Assembly: GCA_902782985.1 (NCBI GenBank)
Contig: CACZPC010000080.1
Coordinates: 1 to 7,406 of the forward strand
From: Oscillospiraceae bacterium
Lineage (GTDB): Bacteria; Bacillota; Clostridia; Saccharofermentanales; Saccharofermentanaceae
Direction of reading: 5' to 3'
DNA length: 7,406 nucleotides
The notes beneath the pieces are model-generated. The model saw nothing but the letters and a program-made list of their open reading frames with translations, was not told where the DNA came from and searched no databases. Position 1 is the first letter of the stretch. The number at the start of each line of letters is the position of its first letter. Below are positions 5,064 through 7,406 of this stretch, in pieces. The translations under genes and the position numbers were made by a program.

Positions 5064-6614
5064 ATGGCTGATTACATCTTGACGGTAGATCAGGGTACGA
5101 CATCGACGAAAGCATTTCTTCTTAACGGAAGCGGGGAGCTTATCCCCTCATCGTCGGTTCCGATAAAGCAGTATTACCCCGAGCCCGGATTCGTCGAGCA
5201 CGATGCGGAGGAGATCTACGTCTCGGTGCTCAAGTGTATGGCGGATCTGCTCACTTCAAATCCGAATGCGATATCGAATATTGACAGCATCGCCATCACT
5301 AATCAGCGTGAGACGACGATCGCGTTCGGAAGGCTGACCGGCAGACCCGTCTGTCATGCCATCGTATGGCAGTGCAGGAGGACGGCCGATATCTGCAAGA
5401 GAGCAGTATATAAGGAACGTGAGAAAGAGATCACGGCCAAGACCGGATTAAAGCTCGATCCTTATTTTTCCGCTACAAAGATGCGCTGGATACTGGAGAA
5501 TGTCCCCGGCACCGAGAAGGCCGCGCTTTCCGGCGAAATGCTTTTCGGCACGGTGGATTCTTTTCTGATCTACAGGCTCACTCACAGGAAGAGCTTCCTT
5601 ACCGATTATTCCAACTGCTCGAGGACCATGCTCTTTGATATTCATGAACTTAAATATGACGAGGAACTTCTTGATCTCTTCGGCATACCGGGCAGATGTC
5701 TTGCGACGCCTGCTCCGTCGTGCTCGGATTTCGGTGCGGTGGAATTTAACAGGGAGGAGCTCATACTTATGGGATTTACTCCCGATCAGTGCGATGCGCT
5801 CCTTTCCTTAAACGGCGTTCATATCTGCGGAGTGGCAGGCGATCAGGCGGCGGCGCTTTTCGGACAGAACTGCTTTGATAAGGGAGATACCAAGACTACT
5901 TACGGTACGGGATGTTTTACGCTGATGAACATCGGCGATAATCCCGTAATATCCGGGAACGGACTTCTTACTTCCGCGGCATGGTCCATAGACGGTGTGA
6001 CGACTTATGCACTCGAGGGCAGCGTCTTTCAGGGCGGGTCGGTGATCAGTTGGCTCAAGGACGAGATGAGGCTTATTGATAAGCCGTCCGACTGCGATGA
6101 TGTCTGTAATTCACTTGAGGATAACGGCGGAGTATATCTTGTCCCGGCATTTACGGGACTCGGAGCGCCTTACTGGGATCCCGATGTAAGGGGCGTTATC
6201 GTCGGCCTTACGAGGGGCTCGGGCAGAAATCATATAGTCCGTGCGGGTGTGGAATCCATAGCTTATCAGGTCACGGAACTGGTCGATCTCATGATGAGCG
6301 ATACCGGAATAGTATCTTCTCATATGAAGGTCGACGGCGGCGTCTGCGCAAGTGACTTTCTTATGCAGCTTCAGGCGGATCTTCTGGGCGTGACCATCAC
6401 CAGAGCAAGGTCTGATGAGATGACGGCTATGGGAGTCGGACTCCTGTCGGGACTTCAAACGGGATTTTTCTCTTCCGTTCAGGAGCTAAAAGGTTTATAT
6501 TACTCCAGCAAGACTTATGTGCCGAAGAGGTCTTCTTCGGAGGCGCGGATGCTTCTTGCGGAATATAAGAAAGCGGTCAGGGCAAGCTTTGCTCAGAACG
6601 CGGATGAAAGGTAA
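5064..6614 (+). CDS. glpK: Glycerol kinase (FGGY family)
   Basis: GlpK phosphorylates cytoplasmic glycerol to sn-glycerol 3-phosphate with ATP. The protein is 516 residues (E. coli 502). The N-terminal phosphate-binding motif DQGTTSTKAF (9-18) is intact. Expected glycerol contacts are all present: R82-E83 in NQRETT, W102 in IVWQ, Y134 in LDPYFSATK, D260 in AGDQ and F285 in GTGCF. DYSNCSRTMLFDIH (181-194) is the usual TNASRTMLFNIH block, slightly changed. GLGAPYWDP (366-373 region) and DGGVCASDFLMQLQADLLG (424-442) form the C-terminal FGGY and ATP-site signatures. Between Y134 and D260 there are about 16 more residues than in E. coli, placed at about 227-252 where E. coli has its fructose-1,6-bisphosphate loop. 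Fourteen cysteines are present. No glpF or glpD is adjacent; its neighbours are malQ and a transporter. Confidence 0.96.
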   Translation: MADYILTVDQGTTSTKAFLLNGSGELIPSSSVPIKQYYPEPGFVEHDAEEIYVSVLKCMADLLTSNPNAISNIDSIAITNQRETTIAFGRLTGRPVCHAIVWQCRRTADICKRAVYKEREKEITAKTGLKLDPYFSATKMRWILENVPGTEKAALSGEMLFGTVDSFLIYRLTHRKSFLTDYSNCSRTMLFDIHELKYDEELLDLFGIPGRCLATPAPSCSDFGAVEFNREELILMGFTPDQCDALLSLNGVHICGVAGDQAAALFGQNCFDKGDTKTTYGTGCFTLMNIGDNPVISGNGLLTSAAWSIDGVTTYALEGSVFQGGSVISWLKDEMRLIDKPSDCDDVCNSLEDNGGVYLVPAFTGLGAPYWDPDVRGVIVGLTRGSGRNHIVRAGVESIAYQVTELVDLMMSDTGIVSSHMKVDGGVCASDFLMQLQADLLGVTITRARSDEMTAMGVGLLSGLQTGFFSSVQELKGLYYSSKTYVPKRSSSEARMLLAEYKKAVRASFAQNADER

Positions 6615-6622
6615 ATGATCTT

Positions 6623-6627
6623 AAGGA
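6623..6627 (+). promoter_or_regulatory. Badly spaced ribosome binding site before the AEC gene
   Basis: AAGGA abuts the ATG at 6628 with no spacer. An in-frame TAA at 6622 blocks any earlier start. The only nearby in-frame alternative is ATG 6658, which has no binding site. Translation may depend on ribosomes finishing glpK, whose stop is 13 bases upstream. Confidence 0.4.
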
Positions 6628-7406
6628 ATGCGGGAACTTTACAAAGTCTTATTTGAGATGGCGGTAACTATCCTTGTCGGCTTCGTGCTCCGTAAGAGAC
6701 GCATGATAGACGAGAGGACGCAGAGTACGATGACGGAGATCCTCCTTCGTGCGGTGCTCCCTTTTACCATCCTTACATCCAGTCAGTATGAATATTCCCG
6801 GGAGATGCTCAGATCTATCTTCGCAGTAGGCGGTGCAGCCTGTGCATACTTCCTGTGTTCTCTTGTGGTGCTCAGGATCGTGATGCGAAAGCTGCCCATG
6901 GAGGAGGCGGAGCAGAGGATCTTCATCTCCATGTCGGTCTTTGCCAACACGAGCTTTGTCGGTCTTCCGCTGATGTACAGCCTTCTCGGTAATGCCGGTC
7001 TGCTGCTTGCGGCTATCTACAATCTGGTATATAACCTCTTCTTCTTCACTTACGGAGTCCATCTGATCTCCCGTAAGAGGCATACGATCCTCGAAATGCT
7101 CAACAACCCGGTATCCATCGCGTCCGTAGCGGCGGTCATACTATTCGTGATCCCCTGGAGAGTCCCTTTGTTTATCGTTGATGCCGTGGATATCGTCGGC
7201 GACATGAGCGTTCCTCTGTCGATGATACTTCTGGGATCGTCATTTGCCACGGTAGACGTAAAAAAGCTTTTCGTGGATTATAAGTCTTATCTTGTAGCCG
7301 CTTTAAGGCTTCTTATATTCCCGCTGATAATGATGCTGGCGATCCTTGTTGCCAGGACCATGATCGATATTTCCGGAGCCACGATGATAACGCTCGTACT
7401 CATGAC
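6628..7406 (+). CDS. AEC-family transporter (auxin efflux carrier type), 3' end missing
   Basis: The frame is open from ATG 6628 to the window end (259 codons, no stop), so the gene is cut off. AEC proteins are inner-membrane secondary carriers, usually about 300-320 residues with ten helices, so perhaps 50 residues are missing. Hydrophobic segments lie at about 5-21, 38-51, 62-86, 98-120, 123-147, 161-183, 192-207 and 219-245. Family marks are the N-terminal VGFVLRKRRMID, the NTSFVGLPLMYSLLG block (107-121) with its conserved Asn and Gly-x-Pro, NNPVSIAS at the start of the second half and VPLSMILLGSSFA (195-207). Many bacterial members carry malate or other organic acids, but the substrate cannot be told from sequence. 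It is third in the malQ-glpK cluster, 13 bp after glpK. Starting at 6628 gives a typical N-terminus, despite the poor ribosome binding site. Confidence 0.88.
   Translation, partial: MRELYKVLFEMAVTILVGFVLRKRRMIDERTQSTMTEILLRAVLPFTILTSSQYEYSREMLRSIFAVGGAACAYFLCSLVVLRIVMRKLPMEEAEQRIFISMSVFANTSFVGLPLMYSLLGNAGLLLAAIYNLVYNLFFFTYGVHLISRKRHTILEMLNNPVSIASVAAVILFVIPWRVPLFIVDAVDIVGDMSVPLSMILLGSSFATVDVKKLFVDYKSYLVAALRLLIFPLIMMLAILVARTMIDISGATMITLVLM

Noticed and set aside
6649..7250. Minus-strand frames opposite the AEC gene
   Set aside because: The plus strand encodes a continuous multi-helix membrane protein with family motifs.

Overview
The window looks like a chromosomal segment of an anaerobic Firmicute, most likely a Clostridia-class gut or rumen bacterium. 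That is inferred from strong AAAGGAG-type ribosome binding sites, a Gram-positive style RF3, a short GH77 amylomaltase and a cysteine-rich glycerol kinase. No rRNA, tRNA, transposase or cas gene is visible, so the genus cannot be given.

Left part (1-1069): almost no convincing coding sequence. It starts with a possible 26-residue tail of an upstream plus-strand gene (stop at 79-81). Two rho-independent terminators follow (184-216 and 333-355), with nearly identical T-rich tails. Next is an AT-rich array (about 371-729) in which inverted arms, TTTTCTCG-type and GAGAAAA-type, alternate with a 50-52 bp period. The array resembles a CRISPR in geometry, but the repeats are too diverged and it behaves more like a chain of hairpins. 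An excellent extended -10 promoter (854-882) then opens a structured leader of about 180 nt before the first complete gene.

Middle (1070-3382): a very acidic 182-residue protein of unknown function on the plus strand converges on prfC (peptide chain release factor 3) on the minus strand. A small GC hairpin between them may terminate in both directions.

Right part (3383-7406): prfC and malQ diverge from a 95-bp region with two good promoter candidates that face each other. The plus-strand cluster is malQ (4-alpha-glucanotransferase), glpK (glycerol kinase) and an AEC-family membrane transporter that runs off the window. Gaps are 38 and 13 bp, so they are probably one operon joining maltodextrin or glycogen remodelling, glycerol phosphorylation and export or uptake of a small organic anion. 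MalQ has a charged insertion next to its active-site loop. GlpK has a longer, different segment where E. coli GlpK carries its fructose-1,6-bisphosphate loop.

Most unusual item: the hairpin array at 371-729. I do not recognise it as a named element.
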